Source of the DNA: Undaria pinnatifida
Taxonomy: Eukaryota; Sar; Phaeophyceae; Laminariales; Alariaceae
Direction: 5' to 3'
DNA length: 64,000 nucleotides
Assembly (NCBI GenBank): GCA_012845835.1
Contig: JABAKD010000025.1
Location: forward strand, 16,308,992-16,372,991
Part shown: in pieces, positions 61,926 to 64,000 of the stretch
Position numbering within the stretch: the stretch's first letter is position 1
Layout of the letters: each line of letters opens with the position of its first letter
Translations under genes and position numbers: made by a program
Notes under the pieces: model-generated
What the model saw: only the letters and a program-made list of their open reading frames with translations
What the model was told of the DNA's origin: nothing
Database searches by the model: none

Positions 61926-62219
61926 CGGCCGCGGCTTGTTTTATACCAGCGTGGTGTTGAGTTTTATTTCCCTTGTGCTGTTACGCACACACGTAATGTT
62001 AGTATCATATTATTGGTGGCAAGGTTGCACGTTACATTTCAATACGTGCCTGTTGGTGTTGTTGGCGTTGGCTTATCTGATTATCGTTCTGCCTTTCGTC
62101 AAATTTTCTGTCTTGTCTCTCTTTCCGTCGCTACGAGTAGTCCTCTTGTGCGGACTTTCTGCTGTAGCCTCGAAGGCGGCTTAGTAGACACCGGTGTCGT
62201 AATATCTTGAATATGCATT

Positions 62220-63580
62220 TCTTAAATATAAACACGGCCCTGCCTTCGCTGTCCAAACTTGGTATAAGGAAGCATACTACTACCAGGGAGCAATTTATTA
62301 CTTAAGGAAGGACCCAGCTCCGCCCCCGTGGCCCAACCTCGCATAGGCATGCAGGGTTATCATGGAAAGCTGTTGTGAAGCCAGGGCGGACCGGTACTTC
62401 AGCAGGTTTGCGCTGGCATTTTTTTTGTCCAGGCGGTATTTATGTTGCAAATAACAATAACAATAATACGCGGCAACGTCTTTCTTTAGCCCTTTGGCTG
62501 GTAAAGCTATCGTTTTGTAAGCATGTTCTGTGCTGTAAGGGTGGGTAGTGTCGTTAGCTTTATTCACAGGTGGGAGTTGAAACAAAAAGCTAGCTAAGAC
62601 TGAAGCTAACTAAGACGAAACTCTTTACTCGTTTGGGCTATGAATAGTCGGTGTCTACTCGCGGGGTTGCTTGCGCAGTGGCTAGTACAGTATGCGCTCG
62701 TAGTGTAGTGCCGTGTAACACAAATATAATTCGCAAGATTATCAGAATAACTGGCAGTTCCCCCACTCTAGAGAAGATCAACGGGCCGGAAAGGTTTGGC
62801 CGAAAAAGTGAAACACCTAAAACGTGGTGTGAATCGCGCCTGCTTATTATGATTAACAGGTTTTTTTACTTGTCCTTCTCCCTGCCTGTTACATACGCGT
62901 TGCTCAGGTCCGAGGCCACTAAGCTGAGGCTCTTCTCCATCCCCGCCAAAGATACACGTGCGCCTTCATTTTTTTTTCGCGAGAAGACTCCCCAGCTGTC
63001 TCTTCCCTTGCCGACCGACTCGCATCGAATTGACTGTGGAGAGGAGCCAGCTTTTTTGAACCACCCCCAGAAAAACTGGGGAGCAAAAACGAAAGTCTAA
63101 CTCGATGAACACTCACTTCGATGCCCTACCTAGGTGTACACACATAACCAGAGACCAAGGCGCTGCAGTAGGGTACTGTAGGATCATACCCTCTTCTTCT
63201 CTACCGGATTTGAGCAACTCGCACGAGCAACTCTTCTATGCTACCTTTCACTTGGACAAAATAACTAGGAAGGCGAGATTTGCTTGGCGCAGCTTTACGA
63301 GAACAACATGCCGGTCATTGTTGCGGATTCTTTTCGCAAAATTAGAACAGCAGCACGCGAAAGCTTTCAACAAACCGCAAATAAACCTGGGAGTCATTCG
63401 CGCGCGCTTCGAGTGGCCCCGCGCCACTGAAAAAAAGTCCCAAAAGTGAACTCCGCACCCCGTACGTAGCCTTTGGCCCGGCCTGGAAAAGAGAAGACCC
63501 ATTCTGACGATTCTATGTACGGGTTAAGGAGCCCGCCATTCGGAGAATGCTTTACTGTGGCTAAACAACGCTACATGTAT
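62220..63580. other. No gene assigned; a few short ORFs
   Basis: A minus-strand ORF of 95 codons (62585-62298) and a plus-strand ORF of 114 codons (63105-63449) have no recognisable domain. TTTTCGCGAGAAGAC and GACTCGCATCGAATTGA (62980-63035) resemble a reversed SINE-2 tail. Confidence 0.35.
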
Positions 63581-63596
63581 CATGGTGCGCTCACAG

Positions 63597-63632
63597 GTTA
63601 ATAACGAAGAGACCTTGGGTGTGCGGGTAAGG
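63597..63632 (+). other. Possible short exon
   Basis: ctcacag|GTTAATAACGAAGAGACCTT…GTGCGG|gtaagg: 36 bases open in one frame (VNNEETLGVR) with good splice consensus. No connected exon can be shown. Confidence 0.15.
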
Positions 63633-64000
63633 ATTCCGCCGAAACGCGTCCTTGCAATCGCACGTGTTACGGGGGGCGGGGGGGGGGTATCCTCATCATA
63701 GACCCTTTAGGGTTCAGTTTCTGTTTTGGCCATTGCCCAGACGACTATATTTTCTTCTTGTCCGGCAGTGGATTGACCGCAGTTTTTTTTGTACAACAGT
63801 TTTTGTTTTTCAGAGTAATTTTCTTTTTTTATCGCCGCCGATAACTTCCGCCTTAGGGCCCAGACGACCACGCGATCGCGGCGATGCCGCCGCACATGTG
63901 CCACTCTCGCGGTCCTGCTCGCTGAGCTCGGCGACAAATCCCGGAAAAAGGCCCCTGAAGTTGACACCATCACTTACTTGGTTAAAGCCTAACGTCCCTG

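Noticed and set aside
63640-64000. Coding exon at the window end
   Set aside because: Three frames on both strands are open over 63850-63990, so open length gives no strand or frame; no domain can be supported.

Overview
This window looks like nuclear DNA of a eukaryote with a low gene density and a very high repeat load. The signs are GT-AG introns, blocks of the telomere-type repeat TTAGGG, LTR and tyrosine-recombinase retrotransposons, tRNA-derived SINEs and many G-rich or trinucleotide tracts. The protein flavour (RCC1 repeats with a conserved MGDNLP / DLGTG core, Gly/Ala-rich low-complexity ORFs) and the long introns suggest a stramenopile, most likely a brown alga. That taxonomic guess is inference; no rRNA or barcode gene is present.

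Layout. 1-1.35 kb: decayed Ty3/gypsy-like pol fragment on the minus strand, abutted by a 387-bp miniature LTR retrotransposon (TRIM-like). 1.4-17.2 kb: nested and tandem repeats, with no convincing host gene. It includes a duplicated 1.3-kb block that carries two tRNA-derived SINEs head to head; one copy is interrupted by a 790-bp Harbinger-like MITE with a TTA target duplication. 17.2-24.6 kb: a nearly intact DIRS-like (tyrosine-recombinase) retrotransposon with a gag-like ORF (CCCH finger), a satellite-like tandem array, RT-RNase H with one in-frame TAG, and an overlapping tyrosine recombinase. It sits inside a repeat whose uninterrupted copies elsewhere in the window define both insertion edges. 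24.7-26.9 kb: no gene seen; presumably the 5' flank of the next gene.

27.0-57.2 kb: one large gene on the plus strand. I reconstruct 11 or 12 exons with phase-compatible GT-AG junctions. They encode about 926-950 residues: signal peptide, seven-bladed RCC1-type beta-propeller, Ser/Pro-rich stalk, one transmembrane helix and a ~330-residue Ser/Gly/Ala/Arg-rich cytoplasmic tail. The seventh blade is formed by the first exon (C-terminal half) and a late exon (N-terminal half), the ring closure expected of RCC1 propellers. This argues that no RCC1 exon is missing from the 16.9-kb first intron. The introns are littered with decayed copies of exon ends (acceptor plus 5' exon, or 3' exon plus donor), often as tandem series. 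The gene therefore looks like a locus of recurrent local exon-edge duplication.

57.2-64 kb: tandem arrays downstream of the gene, including two further copies of the region around the stop codon and a ~16-copy array with core GGGGCGGTCAGTCA, then low-complexity tracts and a few unassigned ORFs.

A striking signal across unrelated repeats is the 9-mer TACCTGGTA/TACCAGGTA. I counted at least 17 exact copies by eye, against about 0.5 expected by chance. In several cases sister repeat copies lack it cleanly, so it behaves like a recurrent micro-insertion or excision footprint.
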